DNA of 64,000 nucleotides, taken from positions 21,329 to 85,328 of the forward strand of contig CAYQQM010000008.1 of assembly GCA_964419605.1 (NCBI GenBank), written 5' to 3'. This document shows positions 36,321-45,436 of the stretch, one piece after another. Within the stretch, counting starts at the first letter, position 1. The number at the start of each line of letters is the position of its first letter. The translations under genes were made by a program, and so were the position numbers. Origin of the DNA: JABFXX01 sp964419605 (lineage in GTDB: Bacteria; Myxococcota_A; Polyangia; Haliangiales; Haliangiaceae). The notes beneath the pieces were generated by a model that searched no databases, was not told the DNA's origin, and saw only the letters and a program-made list of their open reading frames with translations.

Positions 36321-37288
36321 AATACATTGACGCGACGCTTTCAGGTCCGGGTGGTGGCGATCGAGTCCGCTGCTTGGCGGGAACGTCCCACTTCAAGAGG
36401 CTACCCGAGAGGTTGTCTCTGGAAAGCGAACAGGCCGATATCTCTCCGGATTGGGTCAAACAACTCACGAGTGTCTTGCGAGACGGGTTAGCGCGATGGG
36501 ATATCTTCAACCAAGAGCGCCAACTCGGATATCATCCTCGCAGCGACGAGCTTGTGTCTTTTAGCATCCCGGTCGACCAAGTCACTTTGCCTGCGGCACT
36601 CGAACTCATCGAGCCATTGCCGTTTGAGCTGTGCTCGTTCGGCGCGGCGTTTTTCGACGAGTGGATCGCCGCCGATTACGAGCGATGGGGCTTCTCGCGC
36701 AGCCACATCAGCTTTGGCTGGGGCTGCGCGTTTCGCGGTGCTGGTCACGACCGCCTGGTCTCGCGGCGCTGGCTCGAGTACGGACCCTGGCGCGTCATTC
36801 GCCGTCCCAACGACACTACCCTCGTCCAGTTCCACGACCTTACGCTCACGGACCCAGCCGAGGCGTACGACCAAGCCAAAGTTGGCCACGAGCGCATGAC
36901 CAATGGGTTCCTGTACGACAACTACGAAGACTTTATGGACAACGTCCGCGGCATCTATTTGCCGGAGCAACAACGCCTGGAGATCGTCGTCGCTCCTGGC
37001 ATCACCGTCGACCCGGAAAGCTTCTACTGCGCCGCTGCGGTGCGGCACTACTACCGCACCCACCCCAATGCCGGCCACAACCCGCCACCCGGCAAAATCG
37101 GCCACATCAAGACCGTGGCCTACGTGTTCGTCGACGAGCCGCAAGCGCGTGCCCATCTCCACCAGGTGTGGCTGCACGAATTCGAGTGCATCCTGTCCGA
37201 CGGCAACGGCATCCGGCGCATCGACCACACCTACCACCCCACCCCTGACCCACCCGCCTGGGTCAAACGCCTCGGTGCCGACCTATAG
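36317..37288 (+). CDS. Candidate immunity protein of the DUF4157 toxin
   Basis: This 323-aa cytoplasmic protein starts inside the toxin stop codon (ATGA, 36317-36320), the usual layout of toxin and immunity genes. It is rich in Trp, Tyr and acidic residues (EWIAADYERWGFSRSHISFGWGC, YDNYEDFMDNVRG), has no signal peptide or membrane segment and no enzyme motif that I recognise. The LVSRRWLEYGPWRVI block is faintly like T6SS immunity proteins, but I cannot name the family. The role as immunity to the PD-(D/E)XK tip is inferred from position. It is directly followed by the orphan toxin tip. Confidence 0.65.
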   Translation: MKYIDATLSGPGGGDRVRCLAGTSHFKRLPERLSLESEQADISPDWVKQLTSVLRDGLARWDIFNQERQLGYHPRSDELVSFSIPVDQVTLPAALELIEPLPFELCSFGAAFFDEWIAADYERWGFSRSHISFGWGCAFRGAGHDRLVSRRWLEYGPWRVIRRPNDTTLVQFHDLTLTDPAEAYDQAKVGHERMTNGFLYDNYEDFMDNVRGIYLPEQQRLEIVVAPGITVDPESFYCAAAVRHYYRTHPNAGHNPPPGKIGHIKTVAYVFVDEPQARAHLHQVWLHEFECILSDGNGIRRIDHTYHPTPDPPAWVKRLGADL

Positions 37289-37328
37289 CCCCCGCGAAGT
37301 CAGCTGCGTTGGCCTTGCGAGCTGCACC

Positions 37329-38036
37329 ATCATCGACGGCATCATTCGCCACAAGCGCAGCGAGCGCATGACCACCGGCAAGCCGGTGTACACGGACTAC
37401 CTGCGCCACGCCGTCAAGGACTACTTCCGACCGCGCGTGATGGAGCGATTGCTCGACCCGAAGCTGTCGGAGACCGCGAGCTGGCAACAGCTGCGCGAGA
37501 TGATCGACAAGCTTCCCGCCAGCGACCGCGGCAACCTGGCCGAGGATTGGCATCGCGGCCGGCACGCGCCGAACGCGGATGCTCGGGTGAACGTCGGCGT
37601 TCCGCGCGACACGGGGCCCAACGCCGGGAAGATCGAGTCGCGCGTCATTGATGCGGTCGACGGCAATACCGCGGTCGAGGTTAAAGACATCTCCGGTAGG
37701 ATCGACGAAGATCAACTCGGCGCGTACCTCGATATGACTAAACAGAAACTCTTGACCGGCATGAGTGGCAAGGAACCGCCAGAAATCAAACAGGTTAAAT
37801 ACGTGTTCACCAAGCCCGAAGGCGCCATCGCGAACCTCAAGTTATTCGCCGAGAAGTTGATAGATCCAGAAAGGATAAGTCGGCTGAGCGTTGAGGTGTT
37901 TGACAAGCAGGGAAACCGCCACACAATCGCTACCCAGGCGCAGGCTCTCCAGCTTCTCACGGTAGGGTCGAGGTCAACCGCCTCGTCCGCGATCCACCCG
38001 ATACCCCGATGCCCCCATTTTCCCGACAGGCCCTAA
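37329..38036 (+). pseudogene. Orphan toxin C-terminal cassette (no start codon)
   Basis: From 37329 the frame reads IIDGIIRHKRSERM and continues through a nuclease core DAVDGNTAVEVKDISGRIDE and on to KLFAEKL and a stop at 38036, a second version of the last ~220 residues of the upstream toxin. The first 319 bases are identical; after that the two tips diverge, for example QMIERKLSTGVSG against DMTKQKLLTGMSG. There is no start codon or ribosome-binding site, and upstream the frame only overlaps the immunity gene out of frame. This fits orphan tips in Rhs and CdiA loci that replace the main tip by recombination across the shared segment. No second immunity gene follows; the Rieske gene begins 25 bases later. 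Confidence 0.85.
37330..37648 (+). repeat. 319-bp exact repeat, copy 2 (orphan tip)
   Basis: Exact copy of 35656-35974 at a distance of 1674 bases, same orientation. Confidence 0.95.
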
Positions 38037-38061
38037 GCCGGCTCTGCTACGATAGTCGGCC

Positions 38062-38598
38062 ATGGACGATGCCGATCCTGAGCGACGCCGTTTCCTGCAA
38101 ATTGCAACGTGTGCGGTTGGTGGCGGGCTCGGGATTGTCGCGGTCGCGCCCGCGCTGCGCATGTGCGTTGCGCCGGCGCGCAGTCAGACGGTCCGGTTGC
38201 CAACCGATCCGATCGACGTAGGTGCGATAGACAGCCTTGGCATCGGAAAATCGTGGCGCAAGATCGATGTCGTAGCGCCCGTGGTTAGCGATGCGTGGAC
38301 GAGCGCGCGCGATGTGGTTTTGGGTGCTGCGTTCGTTCGGCGGCCCAGCGAGGCGAACGTCGAAGCGCTATCGGCGATCTGCCCGCATCTTGGTTGCATT
38401 GTCGGCGTCGACGGGCAGGGCGGCAATTTCTTGTGCCCCTGCCACGACAGCCGATGGAACGGCGATGGCCGACTCGTCGCTGCGACCGGTCCGGCGAAGC
38501 GAGATCTGGATCCGCTGCCCGTCGAGGTAGTGGGAGAGCGGCTTCGGCTGACCTGGACTCGCTACAAACTCGATACAGCGTTGCGGGAACCCGCGTGA
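38062..38598 (+). CDS. Rieske iron-sulfur protein of a cytochrome bc complex
   Basis: This 178-aa protein has a twin-arginine leader (ERRRFLQIATCAVGGGLGIV), consistent with Tat export of a folded Fe-S protein, and the Rieske motif C107-x-H109 ... C125-x-C127-H128 (CPHLGCIV, LCPCHDSRW). C107, H109, C125 and H128 bind the 2Fe-2S cluster; C112 and C127 form the stabilising disulfide. It passes electrons from quinol to cytochrome c. Its stop overlaps the GTG start of the next gene (GTGA), so the two are translated together. Confidence 0.93.
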   Translation: MDDADPERRRFLQIATCAVGGGLGIVAVAPALRMCVAPARSQTVRLPTDPIDVGAIDSLGIGKSWRKIDVVAPVVSDAWTSARDVVLGAAFVRRPSEANVEALSAICPHLGCIVGVDGQGGNFLCPCHDSRWNGDGRLVAATGPAKRDLDPLPVEVVGERLRLTWTRYKLDTALREPA

Positions 38599-40436
38599 CC
38601 GCGCGACTTCGTGCATCCATTCGCTCGGTCGCAAGACGGGTAGCGGCGTGGTGCCAAGAACGCATTTCGATGGAAAGCCGCCGCGGCGCGATTGCAAATA
38701 CTCCCTCGTTCTTGCACGCGTTTGGTTGGACCTTGGCGCTGCTGGTTTGCGTGGAGGCGATCACGGGAACCGCTCTTGCCGCGTTTTATTCTCCTTCGAC
38801 GACCGACGCGTGGGCATCGTTGGCCTACGTCCAAGATCGCGTGGCGTGGGGCTGGCTGGTGCGCGGACTCCACGTTCACTCGAGCTCTGCGATCGTCATT
38901 GTAGCCGGTCTGCACCTGGTCGCGATTGCGCTGCGCGGCGGGTACCAGAGGCCACGCGAGATCACGTGGTGGACTGGACTGATCTTGATGTTGCTGGTGC
39001 TCGGGTTTGCGGTCTCGGGGTACGTGCTGCGGTGGGATCAGCCTGGATTTTGGGCCAACCATGTGGAAGTCAATATCGCGGCGTCGACACCTGTGGTCGG
39101 CTCGCTGATCAAGGCGCTTGCGCTCGGCGGCAACGAGTACGGCAATCTCACGTTGACGCGGTTCTACGCGCTGCACGTGATTGTGCTGCCCGCGATCTGC
39201 GCCGCCATAACGTTGGCTCATATCGGCCTGACGCGGCGTCATGGTCCATTGCCCGCCGCCCGCGAGGTCCCGCGACCGGATGGCGATGGCGGCGCGAGTC
39301 GCCCGCCGTGGGCGGATCAGTCGGTCCGCAACCTGATCGCCATGGCGATGGTGAGTAGCGCTGTCGTTGCGTACACGGTTAGCCAGCACGGAGCCGACCT
39401 TGGGGCGCCCGCGGATCCGGCATCTGCCTACGACGCTCGTCCGCTTTGGTACTTTCGTTGGCTATTCGAACTGCGCCACCTCGCGGGGCCGCTGGAGAGC
39501 TTTGCAGCTCTCGCTGCGCCTGGTGTTGTGCTTGGATTTTTCGCCGTTCTGCCGCTAGTCGATCGAAGTCCGCTGGCCCCGGTTGGGAGCGCTGCGGCAC
39601 CCGCCGGAGCCGGGAGCAACGGTCGCGGCTCCGGGCGCCCCGAAGGAAGTCCCCTTGGGGGGCGCGATCGCCGACCCTACATCGCGGGGGTACTTGGGAT
39701 GATGGCGATCATCGTCGGCTTAACCATCGCTTCCTTCGTGCGCGATGCCAACGACGAGGCCTTTGGCGTTCGCCGAGACAAGGCGGCTCAGCGAGCATCT
39801 CGAGCGCGGGCCCTGGCGGTGAGCAATGGTGTGCCGGTCACAGGACCTCTCGATATCTACACCGCGGTGCCGATGTACCGTCCCCGCGCTCTGTTCACCC
39901 AGTATTGCAAGGACTGCCACGACGCTGGCAGCGATAAGCGCAAGGGACCGATCATCGGGCCCGGCCACGGCAATCGAACTTGGCTCAAAGGGTTCCTAGT
40001 CGACCCTAGCGGCCCTGCGTATTACGGGCGCACCAAGCTCGTGCATACCGAAAACGCGATGAAGCCCGTCACCATGTCTTCCGCCCAACTCGACGATCTC
40101 ACCGAGCTCTTGTACGCGCAGTCCGGGGCGACCGATGTCGACGCCGCCAAGCGGATCCGTGGTCAAACGATCTTCGACGAAGCGTGTACGGATTGTCACA
40201 GCCTCGACGAAGGCGTTGGCGGTGGCTCCGGGCCGGGCCTAGGTGCGCTGGGCAGCCGCGACTATTATGTCAGCTACATCAGCAATCCAGGGCGGGCGGC
40301 GCACATGGCCAGCATGGCCGAAATGCCGCGATTCGACCGCGAACTTTCGATCGTCGACCGCGACGCCCTTGCCGGCTACCTGATGTGGCTTCGCACTGCG
40401 ACCCAACGAGATCTCGATTTGCTCGGCCCGCTTTGA
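38595..40436 (+). CDS. Cytochrome b fused to a diheme cytochrome c
   Basis: This 613-aa membrane protein starts with GTG at 38595, overlapping the Rieske stop by four bases. Residues ~45-220 are a cytochrome b6/b N-terminal domain with the heme-binding GLHVHSSS and LHLVAIAL region and HVIVLPAICAAITLAHIG. A subunit-IV-like part and another helix follow (~230-400). The C-terminus holds two CxxCH heme-c sites at residues 438-442 (CKDCH) and 531-535 (CTDCH). Together with the Rieske subunit it forms a compact quinol-cytochrome c reductase encoded by only two genes. Confidence 0.9.
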   Translation: MTARLRASIRSVARRVAAWCQERISMESRRGAIANTPSFLHAFGWTLALLVCVEAITGTALAAFYSPSTTDAWASLAYVQDRVAWGWLVRGLHVHSSSAIVIVAGLHLVAIALRGGYQRPREITWWTGLILMLLVLGFAVSGYVLRWDQPGFWANHVEVNIAASTPVVGSLIKALALGGNEYGNLTLTRFYALHVIVLPAICAAITLAHIGLTRRHGPLPAAREVPRPDGDGGASRPPWADQSVRNLIAMAMVSSAVVAYTVSQHGADLGAPADPASAYDARPLWYFRWLFELRHLAGPLESFAALAAPGVVLGFFAVLPLVDRSPLAPVGSAAAPAGAGSNGRGSGRPEGSPLGGRDRRPYIAGVLGMMAIIVGLTIASFVRDANDEAFGVRRDKAAQRASRARALAVSNGVPVTGPLDIYTAVPMYRPRALFTQYCKDCHDAGSDKRKGPIIGPGHGNRTWLKGFLVDPSGPAYYGRTKLVHTENAMKPVTMSSAQLDDLTELLYAQSGATDVDAAKRIRGQTIFDEACTDCHSLDEGVGGGSGPGLGALGSRDYYVSYISNPGRAAHMASMAEMPRFDRELSIVDRDALAGYLMWLRTATQRDLDLLGPL

Positions 40437-40440
40437 CCGT

Positions 40441-40467
40441 GGTGACTACGAAAAATTTCTAGTCACC
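40441..40467 (+). terminator. Hairpin after the cytochrome bc genes
   Basis: GGTGACTA (40441-40448) and TAGTCACC (40460-40467) make a perfect 8-bp stem with an AT-rich loop five bases after the stop codon. Confidence 0.55.
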
Positions 40468-40552
40468 GCGTTGATCGGCACGTCATGAGCACAGCTCAGC
40501 GAAACACTTCATCGCAGTTGGGCGCGGTGGTGTTACGCTCGAACACCCGACA

Positions 40553-41608
40553 ATGCAGGAAGGCCCGGTTGCCCGCCCATTACCTCCTCAGGAGTATGCG
40601 ACCGATGATCGCGGTGTCGGAATGGGAGGGACTCAGCGTGAGCAGCCGCGGGCCGCCGGCAAGGCACAGCTTCCTGAAGAAGACCTCGTATACTTGGAGT
40701 CCATGCTCGCCGTGGGTCGCGAGTGGGCTGATAAGCAGTTATTCGCCGCTGCCGCCCACCAATTCGAAAGGGCGGGCCGGCTTGCGAGCCAGTTAGCCGG
40801 CAGGGCCAGAGGTACAGCGGCACAGCGTCTCGCTCAGCCATACATCGAGCTCGCGCGCGTCTCCATTGCGATGAAGGACGCCGAGGGCGCTATTGCGGCA
40901 GCGGAGGCGGCTGTCGAGATGGCTCCAAAGTCCAGTCTAGCGTTGAACACGAAAGGTCGAGCTCAGCTGTATGGCAAGAACTACAAGCAGGCGACCGATG
41001 CGTTCAAAAGAGCGGTGGAGCTCAACGAGAACAATGTGTGGGCAAAAAATAACCTGGGCTACGCTGCGTTGCTGCAGGGAGATTTCGCGACGGCAGTCGT
41101 GCATCTGACAGAAGCTACAGCCCAAGCGACAAAGCAAAAGACGGCCACGGGTTACATGTTTAACAATCTTGGGCTTGCGCTGGAGCACCGCCCCCAGGAA
41201 GCGGACTATCTCGATCGCGCCCGGGCAGCTTTCAAGCGAGGGGCCGAGCTGGGTTCGATCGCCGCGGCCGCGAGCTACGAGCGACTCAAAGGCGTAAAGC
41301 CCGTCGCTCCCAAGGCGGCGCTAGCCCAGCAGTCGGTGGAGTCGGTCGCCGAACCCATCGTCGAGCCTGAGCGCGACAAACGACTCGATGAGGCCCCCGC
41401 CCATTCCGACGACCATCGCGATGGCCACGCGACTGCGTCAGTTCCGATGCAAACGAGCACGTTCGACCTCGCGTTCAACTGCGAGTCGCCGAATGGAGAA
41501 TTCGCGCTGCAATGCGCGGAAGCACAGGCCACGTGGGCTGAAAAAACGCGGGGAAAAAGCACCGACATTCTCTCTATCCTTCGCCGTAACTGGCGCAATC
41601 CTAAGTGA
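40553..41608 (+). CDS. TPR-repeat protein
   Basis: This 351-aa protein contains about three tetratricopeptide repeats between residues 55 and 230 (YIELARVSIAMKDAEGAIAAAEAAVEMAPKS; LNTKGRAQLYGKNYKQATDAFKRAVELNENN; AKNNLGYAALLQGDFATAVVHLTEA). The C-terminus is Pro/Glu/Ala-rich and ends in a basic segment. No signal peptide, so probably a cytoplasmic scaffold. ATG 40622 is an alternative start. Confidence 0.8.
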   Translation: MQEGPVARPLPPQEYATDDRGVGMGGTQREQPRAAGKAQLPEEDLVYLESMLAVGREWADKQLFAAAAHQFERAGRLASQLAGRARGTAAQRLAQPYIELARVSIAMKDAEGAIAAAEAAVEMAPKSSLALNTKGRAQLYGKNYKQATDAFKRAVELNENNVWAKNNLGYAALLQGDFATAVVHLTEATAQATKQKTATGYMFNNLGLALEHRPQEADYLDRARAAFKRGAELGSIAAAASYERLKGVKPVAPKAALAQQSVESVAEPIVEPERDKRLDEAPAHSDDHRDGHATASVPMQTSTFDLAFNCESPNGEFALQCAEAQATWAEKTRGKSTDILSILRRNWRNPK

Positions 41609-41892
41609 TTCCACGGAACAGGTTTGGCGCACCACGACCGCCGTCTCCTTCGCAGTCCCTGCGGCGGCAACTGCATGGTGATAGGCGCTTTGGCCCGCAA
41701 TGAGTGGGTGGGCCGACTTAAGCGGATGTAGGTACGCGTGCTGTCGATGTATGCTCAACGCAAAGCACGCGACTTGATGGCGATACGTAGCACGCCGCTG
41801 CGCTATACCAGTGCGGTGAGTGACCTTACCGACAACAGTCACAAGTCGGTTCCGAAATATCGGACGGCAGCAGGGGGCGGGATGCTATCGCC

Positions 41893-43752
41893 GTGATGGA
41901 TCTCCGCAGCTCCGCCACGTACCGCCGCGTGCGAATCGCGGTGTACCTGGTGCTGCTGACCTTTGGTTCAATTTGGTTTTTCCTGTCCAATGACAGGGAA
42001 GGCCCCACGGCCCGCCTCGCGGCTGACGCCCCCTACTACTACGTCTACCTCCCTTCCCTCCTTCTGGATGGCGACCTCGACTTTGATAACCAGTACCGTA
42101 CAACCCGCAACTGGTACCGTTTCGGTGACACCCCCGTAGGACGCGCCTCCAATGTCTTTGGCATCGGGCCAGCGCTGTTCATGGCGCCCCTGTTCGCCGT
42201 TGGGCACATCACGGCACGTATCTCCGACAGTTTACCGAACGGCTTCTCCAACGCGGAGATAAGGCTCTGTATGTGGGCTTCTTTGCTCTACACGCTAGGA
42301 GCGCTTTTTGCGACCGAACGCTTTCTGCTGCGACAGTTCCGACGCGGGCGCCTCGGAGACGGCGCCGCGTTACTGGGTCCCCTCATTCTCGTACTCGGCG
42401 GCCCGGTCGTTTATTACGCGGTTCGCCAGCCTGGATACGCGCATCCGTTCGCCGCGTGCTTCGTCGCATGGTTGGTCGAGCGCTGGGACGCATCCTTCGA
42501 CGGGAATGACGGTCGCCCTCGGAGCCTGCGAACCTGGATCATCCTTGGAGCACTTCTTGGCGCCGCAGCCCTCGCGCGACCGCAACTGGGCCTGTGGGCG
42601 GTTCTCCTAGTCGGTGCCGCGATCGATGACCTGCGACGCGCCGGTTTTGGCCGCTGGCACCAGCTGATGCCGCGTTGGATAGCCGCGATGACCGTCAGTG
42701 CGGTTGTCTTCTTTCCGCAGCTTGTCGCCTGGAAGGCACTTTACGGTCACTGGTATTTGGTCCCCCAGGGCGAGGGATTTATGCGCTGGGATGATCCCGC
42801 ATGGTCGGAGGTCCTGTTTTCATCGCGCAACGGCTTATTTGCCTGGGCCCCGATCTATGCGATTGCCGCGATCGGGTTCGCTCTAGCCGCGCGTTCCCAA
42901 CCGCGGCTGTGCGGCTGGCTATTCACTGGGATCGTGTTGCAAACCATCGCCAATGGCGCGGTTTGGGACTGGTGGGCAGGTGGCTCTTTCGGCGGACGCC
43001 GCTTCGACTCCTGCTTCGTTGGCTTTTCCTTCGGCATGGCATACTTAATCTACCTCGTGGGTGCTGCGCGGAATCGGTGGCAGCGCTTCGCTGCCGCCGC
43101 CGCTTGTTTGCTTGGTGTGGTATGCGCGATTGGCAACGTAGCGATGGCGACAAAGACCTCGGCACCCACCGCGCGAATACATGGGGGTGAGCCGCCTGCC
43201 GGGTTGATCGCGCGCAGCTTGGTGGGGCCATGGGGGATGGTGGTCGGATCAGTTTCATGGGCGGCTACGCTTCCTGCGCGAGCGGCCTTTGCGTTGACTT
43301 ACGGCACCTCCCTGGACGCGTACGATCGGTTGGTTGGGGTCCATTTTCTCGAAGATAGGTACCCCGGACTGAACAGCGCGATTGCACCGCTGAGCGCCCG
43401 CGTTCCCTTGAACGCGTACGATTCTCGATTTCTGGGATTCGAATCTTCATCGGATGGAGGGATTTTCACCCGATTCGGAATTGCAAAAATACTCCTAGCG
43501 TTCAATCGTCGGCACGGGCCACTACACATACGCCTGCGCGCCCGCGCGCCTGACAATAACACCGAGGCGTCCATCTCAGTGCTCTGGAACGGTGCCAGCC
43601 TTGGTCAGAATACCCTGACGAATGAAGCGATGTCGCTTGTGTTCAACGCACCGATCTTGCGACGTGGCATGAACGTACTTGAGGTGCACGGCCCGCGTGG
43701 AATCGCCATTTCTGAGTTGGAGGTCTCGGTGTCGCCCAGCACTCCCCCATAG
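41893..43752 (+). CDS. Multi-spanning membrane protein of glycosyltransferase GT-C type
   Basis: This 619-aa protein has about ten to twelve hydrophobic helices (VYLVLLTFGSIWFFL; GAALLGPLILVLGGPVVYYAV; IIVGALLGAAALARPQLGLWAVLLVGAAI; and others) and a soluble C-terminal domain of ~150 residues with beta strands (HIRLRARAPDNNTEASISVLWNG). A D-x-D-like acidic pair (FDNQYRTTRNWYRFGD) lies in the first extracytoplasmic loop, and loops are Trp/Tyr-rich. This layout is that of GT-C enzymes using lipid-linked sugars; no specific family is identified. Stands alone. Confidence 0.65.
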   Translation: MMDLRSSATYRRVRIAVYLVLLTFGSIWFFLSNDREGPTARLAADAPYYYVYLPSLLLDGDLDFDNQYRTTRNWYRFGDTPVGRASNVFGIGPALFMAPLFAVGHITARISDSLPNGFSNAEIRLCMWASLLYTLGALFATERFLLRQFRRGRLGDGAALLGPLILVLGGPVVYYAVRQPGYAHPFAACFVAWLVERWDASFDGNDGRPRSLRTWIILGALLGAAALARPQLGLWAVLLVGAAIDDLRRAGFGRWHQLMPRWIAAMTVSAVVFFPQLVAWKALYGHWYLVPQGEGFMRWDDPAWSEVLFSSRNGLFAWAPIYAIAAIGFALAARSQPRLCGWLFTGIVLQTIANGAVWDWWAGGSFGGRRFDSCFVGFSFGMAYLIYLVGAARNRWQRFAAAAACLLGVVCAIGNVAMATKTSAPTARIHGGEPPAGLIARSLVGPWGMVVGSVSWAATLPARAAFALTYGTSLDAYDRLVGVHFLEDRYPGLNSAIAPLSARVPLNAYDSRFLGFESSSDGGIFTRFGIAKILLAFNRRHGPLHIRLRARAPDNNTEASISVLWNGASLGQNTLTNEAMSLVFNAPILRRGMNVLEVHGPRGIAISELEVSVSPSTPP

Positions 43753-43861
43753 AACGGAACCATGAGCGCTACATCGATGGCGAAGGAAGTGTCACCGAAA
43801 CTGCTGGAGGTAATGGAGAGAGCGAAACGCAGCCCGCAGATGCGTTTTCTCTCGCTGGCAC

Positions 43862-44101
43862 GTGAGAGGAAATGCATTTTTGCGCCAGATGGTGCGCACT
43901 ATCGTTGGAACGCTTACCGAGGTCGGCACCGGGAAACGAGCCCGGGTGGAAGTTGGGCAGATCCTCGCGAGTCGCGATCGCACCAAGGCCGGCATCACAG
44001 CCCCGCCACAGGGACTCGAGTTTGTTGAGGTCCACTACGATGGGATGCGGTTAGGACCGACGATTCAGTGCTCGGACAGTGCAGCGGACCTTGAGGTATA
44101 A
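43862..44101 (+). pseudogene. truA: truA C-terminal fragment
   Basis: The frame VRGNAFLRQMVRTIVGTLTEVGTGKR ... ILASRDRTKAGITAPPQGLEFVEVHYD matches the last ~75 residues of tRNA pseudouridine(38-40) synthase. Full-length TruA is ~250-270 aa, and the N-terminal catalytic part with its GRTDxGVHA motif is missing in all frames here. So it is a truncated relic, not an active enzyme; another TruA copy would be needed elsewhere in the genome. Confidence 0.8.
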
Positions 44102-44173
44102 GTAACTACTTTCATAGGTAAAAGTTGGAAACAGCTATTCTTGCCTGGGCTCTTGGCATCCGGAACCGGAACT

Positions 44174-45436
44174 CTACGTCTTACCACCGACTAGAAATGC
44201 CTCGGGTGTCATCCCAATAACCGAATCCGTCTCAAACATAGAGTTGCAGACGACGGTCAGGCGCTTTTTGGGAAAGAGCCGCGGAAACCAGGCGAACTCA
44301 AGCGCGCTTGCCTGCCCCCGTTTCACTTCAACAAGCATGTCGTTACCTTGGACGAAATCGAGTTCGTGTTGATCGCCTTGCCAATAGCGCAACCTTTCTG
44401 GCTCCGGTTCACCCGCGATGGAAGCACGACGGTAGAGTTCCTGGCCGACAAGCCATTCCAACCAAACGCCCTGTCTCTCCGGTTTCATTTCTTGGTAGTC
44501 CGTCACGGACCTCGGCCGTTCGGGAGCCCACGCTGTTGCGGCGAGCAAATTCACGAAGGGAAACTTGGCCGGTCGTCGGGTGATTTCCACCCGTTTCGAT
44601 GCATCCCAAGCGGCCTGCGTTGTGACACAGAGCAAATCCGTGAGGAGATCGATCCAGCCGGCGGCAACGGTATTGTTGGCCAAGCCCGCATCGCGGGCGA
44701 GCTTGGTTTGTCCAATAGGGCTCCCTCCACCGTTGTGTAATTTCTCCATGATCGCGACGAGCGCGTGTCTTGCGCGCCCAGACAGCGAGACTTCGCCGAG
44801 AATCCAATCGCGAGTCGTCTCGACAATCCACTCGGAAATCCATCCTTGCTCAATCATCGACTTGCAAGCCATCGGAGAGCCCCCAGACAACAGGTAGGCT
44901 GGCAATGCATCAGCGCCCAGCTTCTGACCTCCAGCGCGGCAAAATTCGGAATAAGAGATCGGGAGAAATAGATAGTTTGTGCGCGCCAGTTTGCCCTTTC
45001 GTCCAGGTAAGCGTTCCGATCCGTGACGAAGATCGCTGGCTCGCGACCCTGTCGTCACAACGAGCACCTGACGCAGGAGTCCTCGGTCGATAACGCGTTT
45101 TATTCCGCGCTCCCAATCTGTGATCGCGGTGATTTCATCGATAAAAATGCGTCGAACCGGCGCGCGAACTTCGAAACTGGAAGCCAACCGGATGAGTTCT
45201 TGTTGTAGTTCATCGGCATCTCGCACATGATCTCCATCGATGAAATACGCAGTTCCGCCACCAAACTGTCGTACCGTTTCTCGCAACTGTTCCTCGAGCC
45301 AGGTGGACTTTCCAAACTGGCGTGGTCCGCGAATGACAATGAGACCAGGTTCTTTGGGAAGGTCGTTGAGGCCGAATGAAGGTCGAAAAATCGTCGTCGA
45401 TTCGGACAGCTCATCAAGTCGCGGAAATAGACCCAC
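44174..45436 (-). CDS. AAA ATPase with DUF4143 domain
   Basis: This 420-aa protein has a P-loop GPRQFGKSTWLEEQL, a Walker B IFIDEITAITDWERGIK, a sensor region LVVTTGSRASDL and a C-terminal DUF4143 nuclease-like domain with LDFVQGNDMLVEVKRGQAS, whose D..E-x-K looks like the PD-(D/E)XK active site. Members of this AAA_14/DUF4143 family are common in mobile regions and have unclear roles. A perfect dyad ~55 bases upstream may be its operator. Start could be a few codons upstream. Confidence 0.85.
   Translation of the reverse strand: MGLFPRLDELSESTTIFRPSFGLNDLPKEPGLIVIRGPRQFGKSTWLEEQLRETVRQFGGGTAYFIDGDHVRDADELQQELIRLASSFEVRAPVRRIFIDEITAITDWERGIKRVIDRGLLRQVLVVTTGSRASDLRHGSERLPGRKGKLARTNYLFLPISYSEFCRAGGQKLGADALPAYLLSGGSPMACKSMIEQGWISEWIVETTRDWILGEVSLSGRARHALVAIMEKLHNGGGSPIGQTKLARDAGLANNTVAAGWIDLLTDLLCVTTQAAWDASKRVEITRRPAKFPFVNLLAATAWAPERPRSVTDYQEMKPERQGVWLEWLVGQELYRRASIAGEPEPERLRYWQGDQHELDFVQGNDMLVEVKRGQASALEFAWFPRLFPKKRLTVVCNSMFETDSVIGMTPEAFLVGGKT

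Noticed and set aside
36903..37328. Upstream extension of the orphan toxin frame
   Set aside because: This part lies out of frame inside the immunity gene, has Ser/Thr/Pro-rich shadow composition and no ribosome-binding site.
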